Assembly: GCA_964513675.1 (NCBI GenBank)
Contig: CAZEOD010000040.1
Location: 1-22,495, forward strand
Length of the DNA stretch: 22,495 bases
Reading direction: 5' to 3'
Source: CALFVT01 sp964513675
GTDB taxonomy: Bacteria > Pseudomonadota > Alphaproteobacteria > Caulobacterales > Maricaulaceae
Shown: one piece after another, positions 15,904 through 22,375 of the stretch
Position numbering within the stretch: the first letter of the stretch is position 1
How the letters are laid out: each line of letters starts with the position of its first letter
Translations under genes and position numbers: made by a program
Notes under the pieces: generated by a model
The model's input: the letters and a program-made list of their open reading frames with translations, nothing else
What the model was told of the DNA's origin: nothing
Databases searched by the model: none

Positions 15904-16776
15904 CTAATATCCGGGCGCTTGAATAAGCGCCGTCGGTAGGCGGGCCATGATATCATCAGGGACAAAGAAATCCGCCATAAGCGGGCCGTCATATCCCGGA
16001 GCATAGGCGCTGAAATCTGTAACGCCGTTTTCACGCATAAAGACTTCATCAATCAAGAACTGACCTGTGAGGCTTTTCGCATCTTGCGTTAAGATCATAT
16101 GGGCGGCGTCAGCAATGATATCAGGGGTTCGGCTCATTTTAGCCATGGCGTCCCCGCCGAGGACATTGCGCACGGCCGCCGTATCAATTGATGTCAGCGG
16201 CCATAAGGAATTAACCGCGATCCCATGCGGGCGAAATTCTTCGGCCATGCCCAGCGTGCAAAGACTCATGCCATATTTCGCCATTGTATAAGCCGTATGG
16301 CGAGCAAACCATTTCGGCGATAAATCAAGCGGCGGCGCGAGGCTTAAGATATGTCCATTGGCTGATTTTTTCAAATGGGGCAGGCACATTTTTGACAGCA
16401 GAAACGTCCCGCGCGCATTGACTTGGTTCATCAAATCATAGCGCTTCATGCTGATCTGCTCCGTATTTAAAAGTGCAATCGCCGAGGCGTTATTCACGCA
16501 AATATCAATTCCGCCAAAGCGCTCGACTGTTTTCGCAATGGCGCTTTCTACTATCTCGTCATCCCGAATATCGCAAACAAGGGGGAGCGCTTGGCCTCCA
16601 GCGGCTTCTATCTCTTTTGCGGCGGTGTAAATTGTTCCGGGTAATTTGGGATGCGGCTCAGCCGTTTTGGCGGCAATCGCTATATTCGCGCCATCTTTTG
16701 CTGCCCGCAGCGCAATAGCTAAGCCAATTCCGCGTGACCCGCCGGACATAAAGATTGTTTTTCCTTGCAGAGACAT
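15904..16776 (-). CDS. HSDL2-like short-chain dehydrogenase/reductase
   Basis: A 290-residue SDR, first gene of the six-gene cluster. The cofactor motif is SGGSRGIG (11-18), NNAS at 95-98, and Y163-xxx-K167. The stretch AAKTAEPHPKLPGTIYTAA (36-54) and TAYTMAKYGMSL with LGMAEEF are signatures of the hydroxysteroid dehydrogenase-like 2 (HSDL2) group, which is linked to lipid metabolism in animal peroxisomes and mitochondria. At the place where HSDL2 has the serine of ISPP, this protein has A147 (LAPP), and the nearest serine is S145. Activity may therefore be altered. Start ATG 16776 has AAGGA 6 bases before it; the in-frame extension to 17067 would overlap the divergent padR gene and is rejected. 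No C-terminal sterol-carrier domain is present. Confidence 0.87.
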   Translation of the reverse strand: MSLQGKTIFMSGGSRGIGLAIALRAAKDGANIAIAAKTAEPHPKLPGTIYTAAKEIEAAGGQALPLVCDIRDDEIVESAIAKTVERFGGIDICVNNASAIALLNTEQISMKRYDLMNQVNARGTFLLSKMCLPHLKKSANGHILSLAPPLDLSPKWFARHTAYTMAKYGMSLCTLGMAEEFRPHGIAVNSLWPLTSIDTAAVRNVLGGDAMAKMSRTPDIIADAAHMILTQDAKSLTGQFLIDEVFMRENGVTDFSAYAPGYDGPLMADFFVPDDIMARLPTALIQAPGY

Positions 16777-16810
16777 GAGATATCCTTTTTTATCTATAAA
16801 TATAGGGGCA

Positions 16811-16828
16811 TATGCATAAAATTGCATA
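16811..16828. promoter_or_regulatory. Candidate PadR operator
   Basis: A perfect inverted repeat TATGCA-N6-TGCATA in the 98-base region between the divergent padR gene and the six-gene cluster. PadR regulators bind dyads of about this size (ATGT-N8-ACAT in classical cases), usually in their own divergent promoter region. Its position fits repression of the cluster, of padR, or both. Confidence 0.55.
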
Positions 16829-16855
16829 GCAAAAAATAAAGCAGCCAACAAGCTG

Positions 16856-16861
16856 TATAAT
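16856..16861 (+). promoter_or_regulatory. Possible -10 box of padR
   Basis: TATAAT lies 13 bases before the padR ATG at 16875. No convincing -35 is found 17 bases upstream, so this would be an extended or regulated promoter. The match could be chance in AT-rich DNA. Confidence 0.35.
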
Positions 16862-16874
16862 ATAGAGACCGGAT

Positions 16875-17420
16875 ATGGCTTTAGCCGAAGCGATTTTAGT
16901 GTGCTTAACAGAAAAGCCGATGAGCGGTTATGATTTGGCCAAGAGCTTTGACGCCTCTGTCGGATTTTTCTGGCGGGCCTCACATCAACAAATCTATCGG
17001 GAGCTTGGTAAGCTCCGCGAGCGCAATTTGGTGGAGAGCCAAGAAATATCTCAATTGGGTAAGCCAAACCGGATTGTCCATACGATTACAGATGCTGGCC
17101 GTGATGTCGTGCGCCAATGGTCCCTGAAACAGCCGCGCATGCCCGCGATTAAGGATGATTTGCTGTTAAAATTTTATGCTTTTGAAGATATCGATATGGC
17201 GGCAATGGCTGAGCATGTTTCGCACCGTATTGAACAGCATGAAACGCGGCTCTTGCGCTATGAAAAAATTAAGGCGCGCCATTATGACGGGCATGAACTC
17301 ACGCTCATGAAAAGGGGTAAATTAATTGCGCTAGAAATGGGGATCGATAATGAGCGCGCACAAATTAATATGCTAACGGGAACGCTCATGAAAATTCAAA
17401 ATCTAGATGCGGCCGATTAA
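16875..17420 (+). CDS. PadR family transcriptional regulator
   Basis: A 181-residue PadR regulator. The N-terminal winged helix-turn-helix (about 1-80) has the family pattern ILVCLTEKPMSGYDLAKSF, then HQQIYRELGKLRERNLVE and GKPNRIVHTITDAGR for the wing. The C-terminal helices (about 90-175) form the dimerisation/ligand region of the PadR subfamily with Vir_act_alpha_C-like architecture, including RIEQHETRLLRYE. The family usually represses a neighbouring divergent operon and is released by phenolic or other small hydrophobic ligands. That fits control of the adjacent HSDL2-like cluster. Its stop overlaps the stop of the convergent ABC transporter gene by the palindrome TTAA (17417-17420). Confidence 0.9.
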   Translation: MALAEAILVCLTEKPMSGYDLAKSFDASVGFFWRASHQQIYRELGKLRERNLVESQEISQLGKPNRIVHTITDAGRDVVRQWSLKQPRMPAIKDDLLLKFYAFEDIDMAAMAEHVSHRIEQHETRLLRYEKIKARHYDGHELTLMKRGKLIALEMGIDNERAQINMLTGTLMKIQNLDAAD

Positions 17421-19279
17421 CCCGTTTCCGCCGTTGCGCGCCCCGCTTCTTGTTCGGCCCATAATTGGGCATAAAGCCCGCCGCGGTTGAGGAGCGTTTC
17501 ATGCGGCCCCATTTCAACAATCTTTCCGCCGTCCATCACCATGATATTATCCGCATGGGTAATCGTCGACAGGCGGTGGGCGATAATGAGTGTGGTGCGG
17601 TTTTCAGCGGCCCGCTCCAGCGCGTCGCGTATTTCTCGCTCGGTTGTATTATCTAGCGCTGATGTGGCTTCGTCCAGAATTAATATCGCCGGATTTTTCA
17701 GTAATGTCCGCGCGATGGCAACGCGCTGTTTCTCTCCGCCTGACAGCTTTAATCCGCGTTCCCCGACGAGGGTGTCATAGCCTAGCGGCAGGCTGATGAT
17801 GAAGTCATGGACTTGCGCCGCTTTAGCCGCAGCCTCTATGTTGTCCTGGCTGGCGCCCGTTTTAGCATAGCCAATATTATACCCAATCGTATCATTAAAT
17901 AAAACCGTGTCTTGCGGAACAATGCCAATCGCGCGGCGCAGGCTATCTTGGGTCAGCTGACTGATGTCATGGTTGTCAATGCTAACGCGGCCACGGCTAA
18001 TGTTATAAAAACGATAAAGAATACGCGGCAGGGTAGATTTTCCCGCGCCCGTTGGCCCCACAATCGCAAGGGTTTCACCGGCTTTGATATTAAAGCTTAA
18101 ACCGTGCAGGATTTGGCGGTCGGGATCATAAAAGAAATCAACATTTTCAAAGCTTATATCGCCGCGCACATGGGTTAATGCGGCGGCGTCAGGCGCATCT
18201 TGCACTTCTGGCGCAAGCTCTAAGAGGTCGAACATTTTATCCATATCGGTCAAAGCTTGCTTGATCTCGCGGTAGGCGAAGCCTAAAATATTCAGCGGGC
18301 GGTAAACCTGCATCATGACTAATGTAATCGCGGTCATATCGCCAAGCTTCATCTGTCCGCCGACAATCTCATGCGCGGCGAGGAGCATCATCAGGACAAT
18401 GCCCAAGTTCATTAAAAAACTCTGGCCAATATTCACAGTGGCAAGGCTCGTACGTGAGCGAATCGCCGCCGTTTGATAACGCTGCATCGCGCCGTCATAG
18501 CGCTGTATTTCAAAGCGCTCTGCGCCGAAATATTTCACGGTTTCATAATTCAAAAGACTATCAACCGCGCGGCTGCTGGCCACCGTATCTTGCTTATTCA
18601 TTTCGCGGCGAAATTTCAGCCGCCATTCCGTTGTTGCGACAGTGAACCCAATATAAGCTAGAACGATGACAATGGCGATTGCGGCAAAGCGCAGATCATA
18701 AGCAACGGCAAAGGCAAGGCCTGCAATGGCGAGCTGTAATAATGTTGGGCCGATATTAAAGAGTAAAAAACGAAATAGAAAATCAATCGACCTTATGCCG
18801 CGTTCTATGACCCGCGACAGCCCGCCCGTGCGGCGTTCCAAATGAAAGCGCAGGGATAATTTATGAAGATGTTCAAAGGTCGATGTTGCGACCCGTCTTT
18901 GCGCGAGCTGCCCGACAGGGGCAAAAATATATTCACGCGCCTCATTAAATAATGTGGAGAGCAAACGAAACCCGCCATATCCCAAAATCAGACTGGCAAT
19001 GTAAATCCAAGCCTGCTGCCAGAGCTCGCCTTTATCGACAGCGGCTTCGACCGCATTCACGGCCCAGCCGAGAAAAAACGGCCCGATCACCAGAACAAAT
19101 TGACTGGTGATGGTGATAATTAACGCGGCCAATATGCGCAGCTTATAACTGGGTTTATCATCGGGCCATAAATAGGGCCATAATTTGCCAAAGGCTTTCA
19201 GCTGTATCCATAAGCCATCGGTTTTTTGTTCGGACGCATCAAAGCTGCGCTGTGGTTTTGACGGGCTATTGGGCGGCAT
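17417..19279 (-). CDS. Atm1-type ABC exporter (ABCB7/HMT1 family)
   Basis: A 620-residue half-transporter with fused membrane and ATPase domains. Six transmembrane helices span about residues 45-330, and the nucleotide-binding domain about 365-605. Walker A is GPTGAGKST (near 405-413), signature LSGGEKQRVAIAR (near 510), Walker B ILILDEATSALD, H-loop IIAHRLSTI. The N-terminal block LWPYLWPDDKPSYKLR and the RTGGLSRVIERGIRSIDFLFRF segment mark the Atm1 group. Bacterial Atm1 proteins export glutathione conjugates or metal-glutathione species from the cytosol and confer heavy-metal tolerance; the mitochondrial relative serves cytosolic Fe-S assembly. AGGAG lies 6 bases before the ATG. It is divergent from a redoxin gene 123 bases away, another thiol-related function. 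Confidence 0.9.
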   Translation of the reverse strand: MPPNSPSKPQRSFDASEQKTDGLWIQLKAFGKLWPYLWPDDKPSYKLRILAALIITITSQFVLVIGPFFLGWAVNAVEAAVDKGELWQQAWIYIASLILGYGGFRLLSTLFNEAREYIFAPVGQLAQRRVATSTFEHLHKLSLRFHLERRTGGLSRVIERGIRSIDFLFRFLLFNIGPTLLQLAIAGLAFAVAYDLRFAAIAIVIVLAYIGFTVATTEWRLKFRREMNKQDTVASSRAVDSLLNYETVKYFGAERFEIQRYDGAMQRYQTAAIRSRTSLATVNIGQSFLMNLGIVLMMLLAAHEIVGGQMKLGDMTAITLVMMQVYRPLNILGFAYREIKQALTDMDKMFDLLELAPEVQDAPDAAALTHVRGDISFENVDFFYDPDRQILHGLSFNIKAGETLAIVGPTGAGKSTLPRILYRFYNISRGRVSIDNHDISQLTQDSLRRAIGIVPQDTVLFNDTIGYNIGYAKTGASQDNIEAAAKAAQVHDFIISLPLGYDTLVGERGLKLSGGEKQRVAIARTLLKNPAILILDEATSALDNTTEREIRDALERAAENRTTLIIAHRLSTITHADNIMVMDGGKIVEMGPHETLLNRGGLYAQLWAEQEAGRATAETG

Positions 19280-19402
19280 AATATCTCCTACCGCGCCAAT
19301 GGAGCTTTGGCGGTTAAAAGTCCAGAGGGAGCGTCGCTTTAATCATTGATCGTAATGTCGCAGCAGGATAAGCTCAGGGCTTATTAATCGTGAGAGTCTT
19401 CT

Positions 19403-19870
19403 ATGCAAAATACAGCCCCGCGCGCACCGGAACTTCGCGTTCCCTTTTGGATTGACGGGGAGGGAGAAGCGCTAGCGGGCTTAAAGCTCGCGGACCTTGG
19501 CACGGGATATAAGATTATATTTTGCTTCAAGGCGTCCTGTCCGTCGTGTCATTCTCGCGGATTTCCGGCGATGCAAAAGCTTGTGACGCATCTTGCGGGC
19601 AAAGGCTTTGGCTTTGCCGTTGTCCATACGGCCTTTGATGATGACCCGTTTAATTCACAAGAACGGCTGCGGGAAAACCAGCTTAAATTCGATCTGAAAA
19701 TCCCCTTTGGCCATGATCCTAAAACTGGCGAGAGCTATCCAACGGTTATGCAAGATTACCGCACGCGCGGCACGCCATTTTTCCTCGTGATCGACCCGAG
19801 CGGCGGGCTTGTTTTCGCAGATTTCAGTCTGGATGCCGATAAACTCATCGCGGCGTTTAAAGATAAATAA
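19403..19870 (+). CDS. Thioredoxin-fold redoxin (AhpC/TSA/TlpA-like)
   Basis: A 155-residue protein with a thioredoxin fold. The active-site pair C46-PS-C49 lies in FKASCPSCHSRGFPAM after a beta strand, and the cis-proline is in TRGTPFFLVID. Between them a helical insertion carries NSQERLRENQLKFDLKIPFG, similar to peroxiredoxin-like or TlpA-like reductases. There is no signal peptide, so it is predicted to be cytosolic. The stretch FGHDPKTGESYPTVMQDY is conserved in a group of uncharacterised redoxins. The partner and substrate are not known. It is divergent from the Atm1 exporter and may share a regulatory region with it. Confidence 0.82.
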   Translation: MQNTAPRAPELRVPFWIDGEGEALAGLKLADLGTGYKIIFCFKASCPSCHSRGFPAMQKLVTHLAGKGFGFAVVHTAFDDDPFNSQERLRENQLKFDLKIPFGHDPKTGESYPTVMQDYRTRGTPFFLVIDPSGGLVFADFSLDADKLIAAFKDK

Positions 19871-20488
19871 ACGCGGGCCGTAAGGCTGTTTCACGCAGCG
19901 CAAAGCTCACCGTATTCTTCCCGAATGCAATGTGGACAGTTCGCAGCTTACCCATTCACGATGGATACCAATGATGTTTTGTTTTACGCAAATGGGTGCC
20001 GCGCGTCACTTTGATGAACGGCTGCCAGTAAAAACCAGCAAAGCTGCGAGATTGGCTTTTTCAAAGGCCGAGGACCGCCATTCGGTCTAGGCGGTCGCGC
20101 CTGTTTAAATCTTACGATCTAAAAGACGGGTTACAAGGCGTCCGGCGAGGCACACGGGGGTCAACCTGCGCGCTATTCGCGCCAATCACACCTTTCCGCT
20201 AAGTCAACGATCTCTTGCCTGCCCTAAAAGGTGATGAGAGTAATATATAGGCAAATTGGTGAGCGTGGATAAGTTTTGCCCACTTTTCCCAAAACGGGGA
20301 TTGGGTCCTAGAATTTAATGTCGCTGGCGGGGGCTTAGCGGACATCAGGCCAGCGACTTACAACCCCCAAGCAAGGAATCTCATCACAGGTATGAATATC
20401 TCCAACAGCGAGGTAACAGCCCCGCGAGAGCCGTTGTGATGTTAAATGCAATGGTCAAGAATGACACGCTACGGAGCGTAACTTAGCT
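19871..20488. other. 618-base region without an intact gene
   Basis: No open frame long enough to call a gene. In one plus frame (codons in phase with 19881) only a TAG at 20088 and a TAA at 20106 interrupt 19884-20231, leaving stretches of 68 and 41 codons. Their Arg/Thr/Ser-rich translation has no start codon near its beginning and is not a family I recognise; it may be a decayed gene or a noncoding repeat. The right half contains nested inverted repeats listed separately and a small hairpin ACGCT/AGCGT (about 20466-20479). No tRNA, tmRNA or RNase P signature was found. Confidence 0.5.
20231..20387. repeat. Nested inverted repeats, possible structured RNA or element ends
   Basis: GTGATGAGA (20231-20239) and TCTCATCAC (20379-20387) form a perfect 9-bp closing repeat around 157 bases. 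Inside, GTCGCTGGC (20320-20328) pairs perfectly with GCCAGCGAC (20349-20357) around a 20-base loop that holds GGGGG, and CCCCC follows at 20364-20368. The combination of a long-range closing stem and an internal hairpin is what a small noncoding RNA would show, but terminal repeats of a tiny mobile element are equally possible. No transcription signals were fixed. Confidence 0.4.
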
Positions 20489-20770
20489 TTAAGCTGTCTG
20501 AGATTTTTTCAGAAATGGCTCAAGCAAGTGCTCAAGACCACCTCTGGCATCCAATTCCGCTAAATCAGACCCACCGCCAACATGTAGGTCTCCGATGAAT
20601 ATCTGAGGGACGGTATGTCGACCTGAACGTTCAACCATTTCCGCGGTTAGAGCCGAATTGCCTGTGATTTCAAATTCAGTGAAGGTCACGCCTTTAGCGA
20701 TTAATAGTGCCTTGGCATTCTTACAATATGGGCAATAGCCTTTTGAATATATTATAATGGACTTTGTCAT
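20489..20770 (-). CDS. grxC: Glutaredoxin (GrxC-like)
   Basis: A 93-residue class I glutaredoxin. Active site C13-PY-C16 in SKGYCPYCKNAK, cis-proline in HTVPQIFIG, and the glutathione-binding GGGSDLAEL. It reduces disulfides and glutathione-mixed disulfides in the cytosol using glutathione. Start ATG 20770 is chosen because AGGAG lies 7 bases before it; an in-frame TTG at 20776 is too close. The DM13 lipoprotein gene lies upstream on the same strand, with 93 bases between that contain a stem-loop, so co-transcription with partial termination is possible. A core glutaredoxin gene is usually elsewhere in such genomes, so this may be an accessory copy; that is inference. Confidence 0.92.
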   Translation of the reverse strand: MTKSIIIYSKGYCPYCKNAKALLIAKGVTFTEFEITGNSALTAEMVERSGRHTVPQIFIGDLHVGGGSDLAELDARGGLEHLLEPFLKKSQTA

Positions 20771-20821
20771 TTTCAATCTCCTGTAATTTGAAAAGTGGTG
20801 CCTAAAGGAAAGGCGTAAAAT

Positions 20822-20844
20822 GGCAGCGAGATCTACTCGCTGCC
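20822..20844 (-). terminator. Intercistronic stem-loop between lipoprotein and glutaredoxin genes
   Basis: A perfect 9-bp stem GGCAGCGAG/CTCGCTGCC with a 5-base loop, 20 bases after the lipoprotein stop. On the minus-strand transcript it is followed by ATTTTA, a weak U-run. It could be a leaky terminator, lowering glutaredoxin expression relative to the lipoprotein, or an mRNA-stabilising element. Confidence 0.55.
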
Positions 20845-20863
20845 GATAATTGATTTAGATTTC

Positions 20864-21637
20864 CTAGGATTCTGAAAGATCAGCGATGCCAAGAGGGACA
20901 TCAAATTTTTCGCACCAAACATAGACTTGTGAGAACTGACCCGGAGTAAAGTTGGCAGGTAGAGTATAAACTTGGCCGCCTGTTATGTTCTGCAAAGCAC
21001 CAAGCTTATTCGCTTTTGTGTAAACACCATTATTGCCAATTGCTACGACAGGGTCTGGCGCGCCGTCTAAAGAGAAATCACCAGCAAAACGAAGTTGATA
21101 GCCAGTGTTTGTCTTTTCGAGGGAAACTTGGCCTGTAGTGATGTGGTCAGAGCGGCCAGAAAATTCACCAGATGAAACTGTCGTAACTGGGCTGCCAAGG
21201 TCGGCAATACCAAGCGGGACATCGAATTGCTCACACCAGACATAAACCTGCGAAAACTGACCGGGTGTAAAGCTGGCAGGAAGGGTGTAAGTCTGACGCC
21301 CAGTCTTGTTTTGTAGCGCGGCTATTTTATTAGCTTTTAGATAAGTGCCATTATTGCCAAGCGCGACAATAGGATCAGGCGCACCGTCCAATGAGAAATC
21401 AGTAGCGAAGCTTAGCTGGTAGCCAGTGGCAGTCTTCTCAAGCCGAACGTCGCCCGTTGTGATATGATCAGAGCGCCCTGAGAATGTCCCTGAAGAGAGC
21501 ACAGTCGTATTTTGTACCGCTGTTTGAACAACAGCAGGCGCGTTATTGGTTGGTGTAGATGTGGCTGGGGAACAAGCTGCCGCTGAAAAAGCGAGAACCG
21601 TGAAGCCGATAGTCGTAAGTAGTTTTTTATTTAACAT
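20864..21637 (-). CDS. Lipoprotein with two tandem DM13 domains
   Basis: A 257-residue predicted lipoprotein. A signal peptide (1-21) ends in the lipobox-like SAAAC with C22 as the lipidated residue, then a Ser/Thr/Pro/Asn-rich linker (23-47). Two DM13 domains follow, residues 49-147 and 156-254, with a 107-residue period; 82 of 99 aligned positions are identical. Each has the DM13 features: FSGRSDHITTG, FSLDGAPDPxVAxGNNG, and a single conserved Cys in VYVWCExFDVP (C135 and C242). DM13 is proposed to act in electron transfer or redox chemistry through this Cys. The start is ATG 21637; the in-frame extension to 21709 would run through the operator-like site. It is divergent from a TetR gene and upstream of glutaredoxin. 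Confidence 0.87.
   Translation of the reverse strand: MLNKKLLTTIGFTVLAFSAAACSPATSTPTNNAPAVVQTAVQNTTVLSSGTFSGRSDHITTGDVRLEKTATGYQLSFATDFSLDGAPDPIVALGNNGTYLKANKIAALQNKTGRQTYTLPASFTPGQFSQVYVWCEQFDVPLGIADLGSPVTTVSSGEFSGRSDHITTGQVSLEKTNTGYQLRFAGDFSLDGAPDPVVAIGNNGVYTKANKLGALQNITGGQVYTLPANFTPGQFSQVYVWCEKFDVPLGIADLSES
20876..21493 (-). repeat. Tandem duplication encoding the two DM13 domains
   Basis: Two copies with a 321-base period: 21197-21493 (first domain) and 20876-21172 (second). Protein identity is 82/99, but many third codon positions differ, so the duplication is not recent and both copies have been kept under selection. Confidence 0.8.
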
Positions 21638-21666
21638 TATAATCTCTTTTAGTTGATGGTTATTTA

Positions 21667-21687
21667 GTTGACCGAATGGTTCCCAAT
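21667..21687 (-). promoter_or_regulatory. Candidate TetR operator, lipoprotein side
   Basis: Read on the minus strand this is ATTGGGAACC followed by ATTCGGTCAAC. It matches 17 of 21 bases of the site at 21735-21755, in opposite orientation. It lies 30 bases before the lipoprotein ATG, so bound protein would block its transcription. Confidence 0.5.
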
Positions 21688-21734
21688 AGGGTAAAAATAT
21701 ATACGACATAATCGCCGTTGGATGTCACTTAGTC

Positions 21735-21755
21735 ATTCGGAACCGGTTGGTCAAC
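21735..21755 (+). promoter_or_regulatory. Candidate TetR operator, regulator side
   Basis: ATTCGGAACC followed by GGTTGGTCAAC, including the perfect 8-bp palindrome AACCGGTT (21741-21748). It is the inverted partner of 21667-21687 and lies 32 bases before the chosen tetR start, consistent with autoregulation. Confidence 0.5.
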
Positions 21756-21787
21756 ATTATTAAAGTAACATGTTTGTGAGCGATAAA

Positions 21788-22375
21788 ATGTCAACTCAAT
21801 TAGGACGACCCAGAGAGTTTGATGAAGATGAAGTCCTATCGGAGATCATGTCGGCCTTTTGGAGAAATGGATATGAAGGGACTGGCCTTGCTCAGATAAT
21901 CGCGGCCACAGGTCTCAAAAAGGGAAGCCTCTATAAGGCTTTTGAAAACAAGCACGATATGTATCTCAAAGCTCTCAAACATTATGAAAAAACTGCTGTG
22001 GACCCGACTGTAAAGTTTCTGACCTCTGACAGCGCTGCGCCGTTAGAGCGCGTAAAGTCATATCTTTCCGCGCCTATCGACGCCGTGTGGGATAAGAATG
22101 ATAGTCGGGGGTGTTTTTTATGTAATGCGTCGGCTGATTATGCAGCACATGATGATGATACCCGCGCTTTAGTTGCGCGCGGCTACCGTAAAATGGAACG
22201 CGCACTAATGGTGCCTATTAAACAGCTTAATCCAAAGTGGACGCAGTCTAAACTGGAAAGCGCCGCGCAGCATTGCTTGAGTGTTTATGCAGGCCTGCGC
22301 ATTATGTCACGAGCCTCAGTAGACCGCAAACGCCTTGAAGGCGCGAGAGATGCCTGTCTTGCTACACTGACATAA
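21788..22375 (+). CDS. TetR/AcrR family transcriptional regulator
   Basis: A 195-residue TetR regulator. The N-terminal helix-turn-helix (about 8-55) reads GRPREFDEDEVL, then GYEGTGLAQIIAATGLKKGSLYKAF, the classical TetR recognition pattern. The C-terminal ligand domain has RGCFLCNASADYAAHDDD with a CxxC pair (C109, C112) that could respond to oxidants or electrophiles; two more cysteines lie near the C-terminus. The start is uncertain: ATG 21788 gives the common beginning MSTQLGRPREFD and has GTGAG 7 bases before it; ATG 21770 would add six residues but has no ribosome binding site. It is divergent from the DM13 lipoprotein gene, with paired operator-like sites between. Confidence 0.88.
   Translation: MSTQLGRPREFDEDEVLSEIMSAFWRNGYEGTGLAQIIAATGLKKGSLYKAFENKHDMYLKALKHYEKTAVDPTVKFLTSDSAAPLERVKSYLSAPIDAVWDKNDSRGCFLCNASADYAAHDDDTRALVARGYRKMERALMVPIKQLNPKWTQSKLESAAQHCLSVYAGLRIMSRASVDRKRLEGARDACLATLT

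Noticed and set aside
15900..16052. N-terminal extension of the DUF1330 gene
   Set aside because: It lies inside the SDR gene in another frame; the family-like sequence begins after ATG 15899.
16777..17067. N-terminal extension of the HSDL2-like SDR
   Set aside because: It overlaps padR on the other strand, is not SDR-like, and the ATG at 16776 has a good ribosome binding site and starts right at the Rossmann fold.
20265..20273. CGTGGATAA as a DnaA box or origin
   Set aside because: A single near-match without clustered boxes, an AT-rich unwinding region or dnaA/dnaN neighbours.
19871..20488. tmRNA, RNase P RNA or SRP RNA in the gene-free region
   Set aside because: None of the conserved core sequences of these RNAs could be found on either strand.
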